Shown: positions 1 to 6,341, counted from the first letter of the stretch. The stretch: 35,938 bases of DNA from Oscillospiraceae bacterium (GCA_902789835.1 CADAPN010000010.1:1-35938); one strand, 5' to 3'. Made by a program: numbers and translations. Notes: a model not told the origin generated them from the sequence alone.

Positions 1-272
1 TCATCGTCCCTGGCGACGCTTCCGTAGTCCACGATCAGATCCCGCTTGACCTCATCGTCTGACAGGCCACGGGCGACGGCGATCTGGTTCACCAGAACGT
101 GGAAATAGGCGTTCGCGTCTTTGCTTCGCCTGGCACGCCACTTCTGGATGCTGATCTCCACCGGAACTTCCTTGAGGGCTTCGTAACCCTCGCGGAAGTC
201 GGTGTCGAGTTCCAGCGTGATTCTCTGCTTCCCGTCGAAACTCAGCGAGTAATCAAGGATGAGGCCTTTCAA
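1..272 (-). CDS. NinB-like phage recombination protein (partial)
   Basis: This leftward gene runs off the window edge; 90 codons are visible. The start is TTG at 272-270, which overlaps the TGA of the upstream nuclease gene (TTGA), so the two are translationally coupled. The motif RRSKDANAYFHVLVNQIA resembles the 'KRSLDANAYFW' signature of NinB-like proteins in Clostridia phages, which in lambda act with Red recombination. Its place last in a nuclease/Sak4 operon fits a recombination accessory role. The family call rests on one motif and the C-terminus is not seen. It could instead be an uncharacterised DNA-binding phage protein. Confidence 0.6.
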   Translation of the reverse strand, partial: MKGLILDYSLSFDGKQRITLELDTDFREGYEALKEVPVEISIQKWRARRSKDANAYFHVLVNQIAVARGLSDDEVKRDLIVDYGSVARDD

Positions 273-892
273 CGCATTGCCTCCCACTTCTCAGCGTAAA
301 TCGGGAAAAGGCCCTGATCGCGGATCCAGTCGGTGAAGTCGGATATCACCGGGTAGATGCTGCGGGTTTCCTCGCGGGTGTAGGTTTCAGTCCAGACGTC
401 AGTGCCGTTGCTGATCAGGTAGGTGAAGCGGCCGACCTCATGAATCAGGTCAAAATACAGTGGATGCTGAGTGCTGCCGAAGTATTTTCCGCGATCATAG
501 TTCTTGGTGAACTTGATATCGTAGATCGTCCCGGCTTTGAGCACATCCAGCCTGCCGTACATGAGAAAGTCGATCCCGTTGACGGTGATATACTGCTTTG
601 CCTTGAGCTGGAACTGACCACCGCGAACGATGTCTGCGACCTTTGAGGCTGCGTCATACCAGCGGTGTTCCCGGTCGGCCTGATAGTCGGCGCCGTTGGC
701 AATGCTGGTCACGAGTTCTTCAAAGTCCAATCCGTTCTGCATGGTCTCTGTCGGCGGCGTCTGGACGCGGTTCAGAACATCAAGAAACTCAGCATAGTTG
801 TCGCGCTCGGTGGTGGTGTCCTCATATGGATCCTCTTTGATCGCGTGCAGCCAGGATGACAGCAGGGAATGAGTGATCAGGTAGCGGGCCAT
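269..892 (-). CDS. PD-(D/E)XK nuclease, Cas4/RecB-like
   Basis: The 207-residue protein has the signature of the Cas4/RecB nuclease fold. There is a G..FEE segment near residues 54-60, a catalytic D115 in YGRLDV, a D125-I-K127 triad segment and a QxxxY motif at 142-146 (QHPLY). Such enzymes resect DNA ends in phage single-strand annealing recombination. The gene starts one base after the stop of the Sak4-like ATPase, so both are probably cotranslated and work together. No cysteine cluster is visible, so the iron-sulfur site of true Cas4 is absent. Residues are read by eye; the fold is well supported, the substrate is inferred. Confidence 0.82.
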   Translation of the reverse strand: MARYLITHSLLSSWLHAIKEDPYEDTTTERDNYAEFLDVLNRVQTPPTETMQNGLDFEELVTSIANGADYQADREHRWYDAASKVADIVRGGQFQLKAKQYITVNGIDFLMYGRLDVLKAGTIYDIKFTKNYDRGKYFGSTQHPLYFDLIHEVGRFTYLISNGTDVWTETYTREETRSIYPVISDFTDWIRDQGLFPIYAEKWEAMR

Positions 893-1876
893 TTACTCCA
901 CCTTCTTCGGCGTGTACTTGCCGAGCACCTTGTCATAGACAAGGCCGAGCTCGTTGGTCTTGGCATTCCACAGGTTGGTTGACTCGCGCTTTGAGGTAAG
1001 CGCGTGATCGATTGCCTTGAACCCGGCAGCGGCAGCGTTCACGCTGTCGGCATCGGTCAGGGACATAATGATCTGGCGGGCCTTGTCCATTGCCGCGTCA
1101 TACTTCGCCTTTTCTTCAGCGGCTTTCTTTGCCTCGGCCTTGGAAACAGCGTTGTATTCATCAAAGAGTTTGGTCAGGAAATCGTTCTTGACGTTCGGGC
1201 CGAGCTCCGGGATCACGCGCACACCGTGAATTCCTCTGGTGCCTTTCGCGTAATACCGCTCGCAGTTGGAAAAGCCGATCGTCCGCTGGTTTCCTCGCAT
1301 CTCCATGAAGCCGCCGAGGTCCATAACCTCCCACACGCTGTTCTTGGAGCTGCCCTCTGCCTTGATGCGGAGCTTGGTATCGTCGCCGTCCTTATCCTCC
1401 ACCGTGTGGAAGATAATCACGATGTGCTTGTCCAGCTCATAAATGCAGTGATCGAGGAAGCGCTGGAACTCTTTCCCGAGCCATCCATAACCTTTCAGGG
1501 ACAGGCTTCCGTCACGCTGGCCGTATTTCGGCTCAATCTTCCGGCCATACTGGCCCATGATGGTCAGCAGCTTGCCTCCGGTGTCGATCACGATGGTCTC
1601 AAAGTCCTTCAGGCTGCCCTTGACGGCCTGAAGTTCCAAGTCGCTGGCGCCGATTCCAAGGTCTTTCCGCAACTCCTCATAATCGCGGGGCTGGGTGACG
1701 CCTTCGGCCATGTTCAGGACTTCCCGGTTGATTCGCTCTGCGGAGAGGTCAACATCAATGTAGAGGGGCTTCGGCGCGGACAGTGCGAGGGTGGTCTTGC
1801 CGATCCCAGGGAAGCCGGCGATCAGCATGCGGATCTTCTTATCCGCGAAGGTCATGCTCTCAGGTTTTACGATCAT
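893..1876 (-). CDS. Sak4-like RecA-fold ATPase (phage nucleotide-binding protein)
   Basis: The 327-residue protein has a Walker A loop GFPGIGKT at residues 21-28 and a Walker B-like strand IVIDT at 95-99. The rest matches the AAA_24 / phage nucleotide-binding family, which includes Sak4-type single-strand annealing proteins. A Lys/Ala-rich stretch (residues 243-262) precedes the C-terminal part. It sits between a Cas4-like nuclease and several small phage genes in a leftward operon. I infer that it loads or anneals ssDNA during phage recombination or replication. The ATPase assignment is firm, the Sak4 subclass is likely. Confidence 0.85.
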   Translation of the reverse strand: MIVKPESMTFADKKIRMLIAGFPGIGKTTLALSAPKPLYIDVDLSAERINREVLNMAEGVTQPRDYEELRKDLGIGASDLELQAVKGSLKDFETIVIDTGGKLLTIMGQYGRKIEPKYGQRDGSLSLKGYGWLGKEFQRFLDHCIYELDKHIVIIFHTVEDKDGDDTKLRIKAEGSSKNSVWEVMDLGGFMEMRGNQRTIGFSNCERYYAKGTRGIHGVRVIPELGPNVKNDFLTKLFDEYNAVSKAEAKKAAEEKAKYDAAMDKARQIIMSLTDADSVNAAAAGFKAIDHALTSKRESTNLWNAKTNELGLVYDKVLGKYTPKKVE

Positions 1877-2073
1877 TTTCTGACTCCTTTCTTATTCCGG
1901 GGCTTCATGGCCGTGATCACGATTTCTTTCCACTTGCTGGAGAAGGTCGAGGGCATTTTATTCCCGCCGATTCCGGTGCGCTCCTTGTTGTAGCCGGTGA
2001 TGTGGCTGCGGTCGAGCTGGTGCTTGGCAACCTGACGGGCCAGGCGGCGCGGGGTAATCTTGGTTTCGTTCAT
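1873..2073 (-). CDS. Small basic phage protein
   Basis: This 66-residue Lys/Arg-rich protein has the segment RRLARQVAKHQLDRSHITGY. I chose ATG at 2073 because GGAGAAAGGAT lies just upstream. A longer reading from 2142 would overlap the zinc-ribbon gene. The stop overlaps the ATG of the ATPase gene by four bases (ATGA). The basic charge suggests nucleic acid contact, but I recognise no family. Confidence 0.65.
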   Translation of the reverse strand: MNETKITPRRLARQVAKHQLDRSHITGYNKERTGIGGNKMPSTFSSKWKEIVITAMKPRNKKGVRK

Positions 2074-2077
2074 CTTC

Positions 2078-2263
2078 TTATCCTTTCTCCGGAAAGCATT
2101 CCGGAACATCTGTGGCGTCATATTCTGTGATGCAGTAGTCACAGCCGATAATCTCGGCGGTCTTACAGAGGCGGTAAATCGATTCGCATTCTTCGCCGCA
2201 AACCGGGCAGCGCGGGTATATCACATCCGGGGGATCCAGCATGTAATCTTTCAACTGTTTCAA
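2078..2263 (-). CDS. Small zinc-ribbon protein
   Basis: The 61-residue protein has two Cys pairs, CPVC (about residues 19-22, followed by C26) and CDYC (41-44). This is the pattern of a treble-clef or zinc-ribbon fold. It starts four bases inside the end of the upstream gene and lies four bases from the next one, as in a tight operon. The function is unknown; zinc-ribbon proteins in phage recombination operons usually bind DNA or partner proteins. Confidence 0.7.
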   Translation of the reverse strand: MKQLKDYMLDPPDVIYPRCPVCGEECESIYRLCKTAEIIGCDYCITEYDATDVPECFPEKG

Positions 2264-2631
2264 TCGTTATCACTCCTTTCGATGTAGGCCAGAACCTGAT
2301 CAAGAATCCAGTCCTGCACGGTCCTGAATCCATCCTGCCGGATCTGGCCGATCAGCTTCTTGTAGGTTTCTCCGTCCATCCGGCAGTAAATCCGGAACGG
2401 GTTCTTGTGGCCGTCAGTACGGCGCTTGTGCTTCGCCCATTCATCTGGCGCGTATTTGAGGTATAGAGTCTTGAGTGCGTCCGGTCTGATCTGGACACCG
2501 TATACTTCCGGGCTTTCGCACTTGCTCAGGAGAAAACGGTCAAAGCGTGGATATATCTTCTGCACCGTCTCAGTCATATCCTTCGCCGGAAGCTGATACG
2601 ACAAACGGAGGAATTGCAGATCTCTACTCAT
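2260..2631 (-). CDS. Conserved Clostridia phage protein of unknown function
   Basis: This is a 123-residue protein beginning MSRDLQFLRLSYQLPAK. The start at 2631 is chosen because GGGGGAA lies about six bases upstream; a longer in-frame reading to 2703 lacks a ribosome site. The pattern 'DLQF(L/V)R..LQL..KDM...V.K.YP.FD' recurs, as I recall, in Clostridia phage operons next to Sak4 genes. No catalytic motif is visible. The 3' end overlaps the start of the zinc-ribbon gene. Confidence 0.7.
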   Translation of the reverse strand: MSRDLQFLRLSYQLPAKDMTETVQKIYPRFDRFLLSKCESPEVYGVQIRPDALKTLYLKYAPDEWAKHKRRTDGHKNPFRIYCRMDGETYKKLIGQIRQDGFRTVQDWILDQVLAYIERSDND

Positions 2632-2767
2632 TCTGATTCCCCCGTTTGACAAATGCCGGTTCGGCATGATATACTTCTGTCGGGAAATCAGCTTGGCAAA
2701 CACTGATCCTCACCGCGTCACGGTCTCGCACACCGGGATGCGGTTTTCTTTTTTCTGCAGTTCTCAT
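2624..2767 (-). CDS. Possible 47-residue protein between two operon genes
   Basis: An ATG at 2767 lies two bases after the TGA of the upstream gene. The TAG at 2626-2624 overlaps the ATG of the downstream gene. This start/stop geometry fits translational coupling and fills an otherwise 137-base gap. The product is basic in its first half (RTAEKRKPHPGVRDRD) and has one cysteine. No good ribosome site is present and no family is recognised, so it may be noncoding. Confidence 0.4.
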   Translation of the reverse strand: MRTAEKRKPHPGVRDRDAVRISVCQADFPTEVYHAEPAFVKRGNQNE

Positions 2768-2768
2768 G

Positions 2769-3434
2769 TCATTTCACATCCACAATGTGATACCGGCCAT
2801 AGCCGCTTGTGCGTCCGGAACCGATTCCGATTCCAAACCCGGCATAATTGATGATGGTGACAATCTCATTGATGCTGTAAACGTGCTCTGTGTAGCTGAT
2901 GGGAATTTCTGCCCGCCATCCCTGAAAGTGATTCAGGCGAATTGTAATCGGAGATCCGCGCTTCGGCGTCATGAGACGGGTGTCGAGCTTCCACTCGGAA
3001 AACGTGACAGGGACAAGTCCTCCGGGAGCAATCACATTGACAGCGTTGTCAAACTTGGTGGCGTATTTGTCGATCTCGTTTCTGACAACTGCCTGGTCCC
3101 AGCTTTTCTTGAGTCCGAATGCCGTGATGCACGGCGCGTTCTTTTCCAGCATGGAGAAGAACATCTCTTCGCTGCATTCCGCGTTCGTGTCCTCGCAGGG
3201 AATGCCGTCGCGCCAGTGAATAGACGTGATGATCTGCTCCCACTTGTTGTTGTGCTGGGCTTCCCAAACGCTCTGAGCTTTGCGGTCGTCGCTGAGAAGC
3301 GCCCGCTCGTTTGAAGCGTTCATCTTGTTCAGCACAAGATCACCGTCTCCTTCAATCACGACGGTTGCGTACTTGACGTTTGCATCTTCGATCCGGATGA
3401 TGATTTCGTCGGTTTTCTTTGCTGTTTTTGCCAT
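2769..3434 (-). CDS. Conserved phage protein with a RAMP-like glycine-rich C-terminal loop
   Basis: This is a 221-residue protein. ATG 3434 is chosen because AGGAGG lies six bases upstream; the longer in-frame reading to 3794 enters the structured noncoding block. An N-terminal strand region (IIIRIEDANVKYATVVIEGD) is followed by a mixed region and a C-terminal G-rich segment, GFGIGIGSGRTSGYGRYHI. That segment resembles the glycine-rich loop of RAMP (Cas6/Cas7-like) ferredoxin folds. Related phage proteins with 'GIG.WRP....GRF' endings are common next to Sak4 genes. The RAMP link is my inference from one loop. The gene lies directly downstream of the putative large RNA, which may be its 5' leader or partner. 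Confidence 0.7.
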   Translation of the reverse strand: MAKTAKKTDEIIIRIEDANVKYATVVIEGDGDLVLNKMNASNERALLSDDRKAQSVWEAQHNNKWEQIITSIHWRDGIPCEDTNAECSEEMFFSMLEKNAPCITAFGLKKSWDQAVVRNEIDKYATKFDNAVNVIAPGGLVPVTFSEWKLDTRLMTPKRGSPITIRLNHFQGWRAEIPISYTEHVYSINEIVTIINYAGFGIGIGSGRTSGYGRYHIVDVK

Positions 3435-3459
3435 ATCATTTCCTCCTATGTTTTGATTT

Positions 3460-4126
3460 AGGGCTTTGGCATAGGCCCTGCGAAAGGTTGAATATGATGT
3501 ATCATGATCTGTCATGTCGTGCTCTGTCCTGAGGTGCTCTGAAGTGATGTTAGATACGAGGGATTCAACCCTTCGCACGGCCCAAGCCGTGCGCTTGTTC
3601 TCTGCTGTTCTAAATTGTCCTGTTCTTATCGTAGTTGAGGTGAGGTAGTGACCTGATTTATACTTGAGCCTCGCGGCTCTGTGAAAAGCTGAATAATTTG
3701 TCTTGATGTGCAGTTTGGTGTCTTGTTCTGTTATCTTTTCTGGTAAGCACGAAGAACCATTCAGCCCTTCGCAGAACCGTGAAGTCCTGCGCAATTATTT
3801 ATGGTGACTTGAGTTTTGTTCTGCTGTCTTGATGTTTCGTATATTGACCTGTTCAGTATGTGTGCCGTCAAACAGCACCGTCAAAGGCTCCTGTCCTGTA
3901 GTGAGGTTTTCTGTCCTGATCGGTCGTAAACTCTTTTGGCGATTAGTTTTTTTTGCAGAAGTTGGGCCGAAGCCCTTGACGGTGCTGTCTGCTATGGTCT
4001 ACATTACCGGCGCTTATCTGAGCACGTTTTTTGCTTTCTGGTGAAGTGATGTGTTCTAAAGTCAAGTCTCAAATTCTGGAGTGTTCTGGTGGTTTGAGCA
4101 TTCATGCTCAGATAAGCGCCGGTAAT
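3460..4126 (-). ncRNA. Putative large structured RNA with four long-armed stem-loops
   Basis: No credible gene lies between 3435 and 4133. The block holds four inverted repeats: 3480-3493/3563-3576 (14 bp), 3681-3694/3759-3772 (14 bp), 3872-3889/3971-3988 (18 bp) and 4003-4024/4105-4126 (22 bp, perfect). Each encloses about 65-80 bases. Short satellite hairpins sit at the arms: 3460-3479, 3574-3593, 3666-3679, 3770-3791, 3964-3975 and 4095-4110. Units 1-3 share an AAGGGYT arm paired with ARCCTTT or ARCTTTT. The imperfect pairs are mostly G-U on the minus strand but A-C on the plus strand, which favours leftward transcription. The linkers carry a recurring TGWCYTGW (plus) motif. ROOL- or GOLLD-type ornate RNAs are candidates; a replication origin is the alternative. 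Confidence 0.6.
3510..3919. repeat. Interspersed 8-mer family TGWCYTGW
   Basis: Exact matches to TGTCYTGW lie at 3525, 3616, 3699, 3719, 3825, 3892 and 3912, and TGACYTGW at 3649, 3805 and 3845. A variant, TGTCATGT, is at 3510. All are on the same strand and all fall in single-stranded linkers of the predicted stem-loops rather than in the stems. On the minus strand they read WCARGWCA. TGTTCTG at 3724, 3817 and 4082 is a related form. They look like binding sites for a protein or RNA partner. Confidence 0.6.
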
Positions 4127-4133
4127 GTTGTTA

Positions 4134-4571
4134 TTACGAAATTAAGCACAGGATATAATCCAATTCCTGCAAGGATTGATATTTATTTTTGAAAGCCTGC
4201 AAATCTGCCAGTGCTTGCTGCAGGAGCTTTTCGTGTTCGTCCGCATGGGAAAAGATATACTCAGCTGGTTTATAACCGCCCATGTCGTTCTTGTGGAAGA
4301 ACCTGATTTCAGGCTTGTCCGTGTGTTCTTCATCTCTGTGAATCACGAGACAGGAAACGATATGCCGGGCTTCATGCAAACGCCACTTCTCAGCTGCCGC
4401 TTTATTGTCCCAGGTGAAGCACTTGTGAAGTTCTGTGTTGCTGTCGGATGCTTTTTCAACGATTTGTCGTGGAGAGGCTTCGGCGCCGATTGAAAGAATC
4501 TCTTCGGCAACCTTCTGAGCGTCAGCGTGGTATAAGCCTCTTCCTACCGCGCTCCAAGATGCAGTAAAAAT
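4134..4571 (-). CDS. Conserved phage protein with a non-canonical or broken start
   Basis: The reading frame is open for 145 codons from ATT 4571; no ATG, GTG or TTG occurs before TTG 4379, which would delete the conserved first half. Motifs include AVGRGLYHADAQKVAEEI and NTELHKCFTWDNKAAAEKW. In relatives that I recall from Clostridia phages, this order (GRGLYHADA, then ELHKCFTWD) begins close to the N-terminus. AAGGGAG lies nine bases upstream of the ATT. Either ATT initiates, or one extra T in the T5 run at 4566-4570 has put a GTG start (4581) out of frame. The function is unknown. A helical Glu/Lys-rich end follows. Confidence 0.65.
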   Translation of the reverse strand: MFTASWSAVGRGLYHADAQKVAEEILSIGAEASPRQIVEKASDSNTELHKCFTWDNKAAAEKWRLHEARHIVSCLVIHRDEEHTDKPEIRFFHKNDMGGYKPAEYIFSHADEHEKLLQQALADLQAFKNKYQSLQELDYILCLIS

Positions 4572-4573
4572 AG

Positions 4574-4729
4574 TTATTCACTCCCTTCTGCTGTGATCTG
4601 CCAACGGCAGCCGTCACAGGCTCCGTTATGAGCTTCCGTATATCTCCCGCAGTGAAGACACAAATCATTGCGGCAGTCCCGCAGGGCTTTCTTCAGCTCA
4701 TCGACGGTCATGTGCTCTGGATCAAGCAT
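4574..4729 (-). CDS. 51-residue zinc-ribbon-like protein
   Basis: ATG 4729 has GGAGTG seven bases upstream. The protein starts MLDPEHMTVDELKKALRDCR and carries Cys residues arranged C..xxC.xC..C....C..C (CRNDLCLHCG, then CDGC), typical of a small zinc-binding module. The longer in-frame reading to 4936 is a shadow of the neighbouring 53-residue gene. The stop TAA lies three bases before the ATT start of the next gene. Confidence 0.65.
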   Translation of the reverse strand: MLDPEHMTVDELKKALRDCRNDLCLHCGRYTEAHNGACDGCRWQITAEGSE

Positions 4730-4742
4730 CTTTTCACTCCTT

Positions 4743-4904
4743 TCAAACTGCGGACTGACAGGCCGCTTCTCTTTTTGCAAGCCATTCCCGGTATTCAGCC
4801 TGCACCGCTTGGTCTTGGAACATTTTGGTCGCCATCTTGTATGTCGCGGCCAGAAGACTCTGCCTGGTAGATTCCGGGATGCTGGCGTAGTCGAGAGCCG
4901 CCAT
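4743..4904 (-). CDS. 53-residue conserved small phage protein
   Basis: ATG 4904 is preceded by AAGGAGG at a good distance. The protein is MAALDYASIPESTRQSLLAA followed by a helical Lys/Gln-rich part ending in CQSAV. It fills the gap between the Cro-like regulator and the zinc-ribbon gene with matching operon spacing. The predicted all-helical product has no recognisable motif. Confidence 0.65.
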   Translation of the reverse strand: MAALDYASIPESTRQSLLAATYKMATKMFQDQAVQAEYREWLAKREAACQSAV

Positions 4905-4929
4905 GCTATCAATCCTCCTTTAAAGAGTG

Positions 4930-4945
4930 GTTGCAATTATGCAAC
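4930..4945. promoter_or_regulatory. GTTGCA-N4-TGCAAC palindrome at the end of the Cro-like gene
   Basis: A perfect 6+6 inverted repeat with a four-base centre spans the stop codon of the Cro-like gene. The half-site TTGCAA is the same as in the divergent promoter region at 5184-5285, so this is probably a further operator for one of the two flanking HTH proteins. Confidence 0.5.
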
Positions 4946-5155
4946 TTTTTTGGCCAAAAAAATTGCGATTGCATCCTCAACTGACAGTTTTAAGATACGG
5001 ATCACTTCATGCATTTCCGCAACAGTCATGGAACCTTCACGAAGATGCCGATACCAGGTAGAACGATCAATACCAAGCTCCTTGATGATAGCATCATAGG
5101 TTGTGTTCGCCTGCTTGACTTTATAGAGAAGAAGATCACGGTCGATAAAAAACAT
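4937..5155 (-). CDS. Cro-like HTH regulator
   Basis: This is a 72-residue protein with one helix-turn-helix (about residues 17-40, TTYDAIIKELGIDRSTWYRH). ATG 5155 follows AAAGGAGG. It is the first gene of the leftward recombination operon and is divergent from the CI-like gene at 5326, the standard layout of a lysis-lysogeny switch. I infer that it binds the TTGCAA repeats in the shared intergenic region. The short length, with no C-terminal domain, fits Cro rather than CI. Confidence 0.75.
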   Translation of the reverse strand: MFFIDRDLLLYKVKQANTTYDAIIKELGIDRSTWYRHLREGSMTVAEMHEVIRILKLSVEDAIAIFLAKKVA

Positions 5156-5183
5156 TGGGAAACCTCCTTTCTTGATTCAAGAA

Positions 5184-5285
5184 TTGCAAAATTGCAACTT
5201 CTGTTGTGTAAATAATACCACCACTGTGGCAAGATTGCAACTACAAATGTGTAGCATATTATAACATTATAGTTGCAAATTTGCG
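5184..5285. repeat. TTGCAA operator cluster between divergent regulators
   Basis: Related sites are found at 5184-5198 (TTGCAAAATTGCAAC), 5235-5241 (TTGCAAC) and 5272-5285 (GTTGCAAATTTGCG). A perfect palindrome of the same half-site lies at 4930-4945. Two of the copies double as the -35 hexamers of the two divergent promoters, so a bound repressor would block polymerase directly. Confidence 0.6.
5212..5240 (-). promoter_or_regulatory. Leftward promoter of the recombination operon
   Basis: On the minus strand, TTGCAA (5240-5235) is followed after exactly 17 bases by TATTAT (5217-5212). It lies 57 bases upstream of the Cro-like start codon, and its -35 is inside an operator repeat. Confidence 0.6.
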
Positions 5286-5301
5286 TACTGCATGATATAC
5301 T
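5273..5301 (+). promoter_or_regulatory. Rightward promoter of the CI-like gene
   Basis: TTGCAA (5273-5278), a 17-base spacer and TATACT (5296-5301) precede the repressor start by 24 bases. The -35 again coincides with an operator half-site, which predicts autoregulation. Confidence 0.6.
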
Positions 5302-5325
5302 AATCCGGAAAAAGGGGGTGAGCAA

Positions 5326-5709
5326 ATGTCATCTGGTAACCGAATCAAAGAAAGACGGGAACAACTCAATATGACTGCGGATGACCTGGCGCGAATTGTT
5401 GGTGTTGACAAGGCAACGATTGGACGTTGGGAGAAAAACGAGATTGATAAAATACCATATATCGCATTCCTTAAAATCCTCATTGCGCTTGAAGCGACGC
5501 CAGAACAGCTCCTTTTGGGCGAAGAAAAAGAGCTCGCAGAAAAAGCTGCAAAGCTCTATGATGAAAAGTATTTTAACAATTTATCTAACATGAAGAAGGT
5601 GGTTGCCGAGAGGCTGGCTCAGATGTCTGAAGATGAATTGGGTGTAATTGATACGGTTGCTCAGGGGTTATTATCAAAGAATAGAGAATCAGAAGTTCAT
5701 CAACAGTAA
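5326..5709 (+). CDS. CI-like XRE-family repressor
   Basis: The 127-residue protein has an XRE helix-turn-helix in residues 6-61 (RIKERREQLNMTADDLARIV begins it; the recognition helix contains KATIGRWEKNEID). A helical tail that could dimerise follows. GGGGGTG precedes ATG 5326. There is no LexA-type peptidase domain, so induction would have to work without RecA-stimulated self-cleavage. It is divergent from the Cro-like gene across TTGCAA operators. Its role as the prophage repressor is inferred from position and fold. Confidence 0.78.
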   Translation: MSSGNRIKERREQLNMTADDLARIVGVDKATIGRWEKNEIDKIPYIAFLKILIALEATPEQLLLGEEKELAEKAAKLYDEKYFNNLSNMKKVVAERLAQMSEDELGVIDTVAQGLLSKNRESEVHQQ

Positions 5710-5837
5710 GGGAACATACAAGTTTGTATGCTTGTTCGACGTCCATTATGCATCACTCCAACCTTATTTTTGTCTGCTGTCAGCAGGCGAGTAACGCAAT
5801 TATAACAAATTGTAACAAAATAACACATATTCGGAAG

Positions 5838-5860
5838 AAAATTACGGAATACGTAATTTT
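5838..5860 (+). promoter_or_regulatory. 9-bp inverted repeat upstream of the zinc-ribbon gene
   Basis: AAAATTACG-GAATA-CGTAATTTT is a perfect stem ending 11 bases before the ribosome site of the next gene. Its core TTACGGAATAC (5843-5853) recurs at 6418-6428 before the XRE gene at 6502, so it may be a shared operator. A second palindrome CATACAA-GT-TTGTATG lies at 5715-5730, just after the repressor stop. Nothing else is seen in 5710-5880. Confidence 0.4.
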
Positions 5861-5880
5861 GAATAAAAGGAGGAAGTATT

Positions 5881-6129
5881 ATGAAGTGCCCAAGCTGCGG
5901 AAGTGAGAATGTAACGATCAGCCTTGAAGAGACTGGAACAAAGACCAAAAAGAGCGGAGTTGGATTCGGTGGTCACATGAACAACATGGCCAGAGGGATG
6001 ACAGCGGTCGCGACGCTCGGAATGTCGAACCTTGTATGGAAGAAAGCAAAGGGAACAGAGAAAAGCGTGGCGGTCAAAGAGAAAGTCTGCCTCTGCCAGA
6101 ACTGCGGAAACTCCTGGATAATCAAGTGA
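5881..6129 (+). CDS. Zinc-ribbon protein of the lysogeny module
   Basis: The 82-residue protein has CPSC at residues 3-6 and CLCQNCG near residues 71-77, a split zinc-ribbon. A Gly/Met-rich middle (GFGGHMNNMARGMTAVATLG) may be a loop or a short membrane-associated helix. AAAGGAGG precedes ATG 5881. It sits between two regulator genes, the usual place for lysogenic conversion or superinfection-control genes. No precise function can be given. Confidence 0.65.
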   Translation: MKCPSCGSENVTISLEETGTKTKKSGVGFGGHMNNMARGMTAVATLGMSNLVWKKAKGTEKSVAVKEKVCLCQNCGNSWIIK

Positions 6130-6159
6130 TTCTTCGATAAGAGAAGGGAGGCGGGCAAG

Positions 6160-6341
6160 ATCTCAAAGAAGAAACAGAAAAGCGAAGGGAAACGGGCTGT
6201 GATTTATGCCCGCTTCTCTTCGCACAACCAGCGGGAAGCATCCATCGAGCAGCAGGTCGAATGGTGTACCAAATCAGCACTGTACGAACACCGGCAATAT
6301 TCCGTGAATATGGAATTATTGTCATCGTACCGTACAACTAA
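6160..6341 (+). pseudogene. Serine recombinase 5' remnant with lost start codon
   Basis: AAGGGAGG is followed after eight bases by ATC (6160) instead of ATG. The frame then reads SKKKQKSEGKRAVIYARFSS and continues HNQREASIEQQVEWC, the N-terminal resolvase domain of large serine recombinases with the catalytic Ser in ARFSS. Similarity stops at about codon 45. In another frame the DNA then reads RTPAIFREYGIIVIVPYN and ends at TAA 6339-6341. So the start is mutated and the gene is internally deleted. It is probably a dead integrase; no intact integrase is present in the window. Confidence 0.7.

Noticed and set aside
1004..1993. A 329-codon plus-strand frame opposite the Sak4-like ATPase
   Set aside because: It is a shadow of the ATPase gene; no start signal and no family features.
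3435..3794. N-terminal extension of the RAMP-like protein by 120 codons
   Set aside because: It runs through the inverted repeats, has low-complexity content and no ribosome site, while ATG 3434 has AGGAGG.
3829..4044. A 71-codon plus-strand frame inside the stem-loop block
   Set aside because: No ribosome site, composition driven by the TGTTCTG-type motifs, and antisense to the operon.
3460..4126. Possible CRISPR array or retron/DGR element
   Set aside because: The repeats are inverted pairs of different sequence with no regular spacer pattern, and no Cas gene or reverse transcriptase lies in the window.
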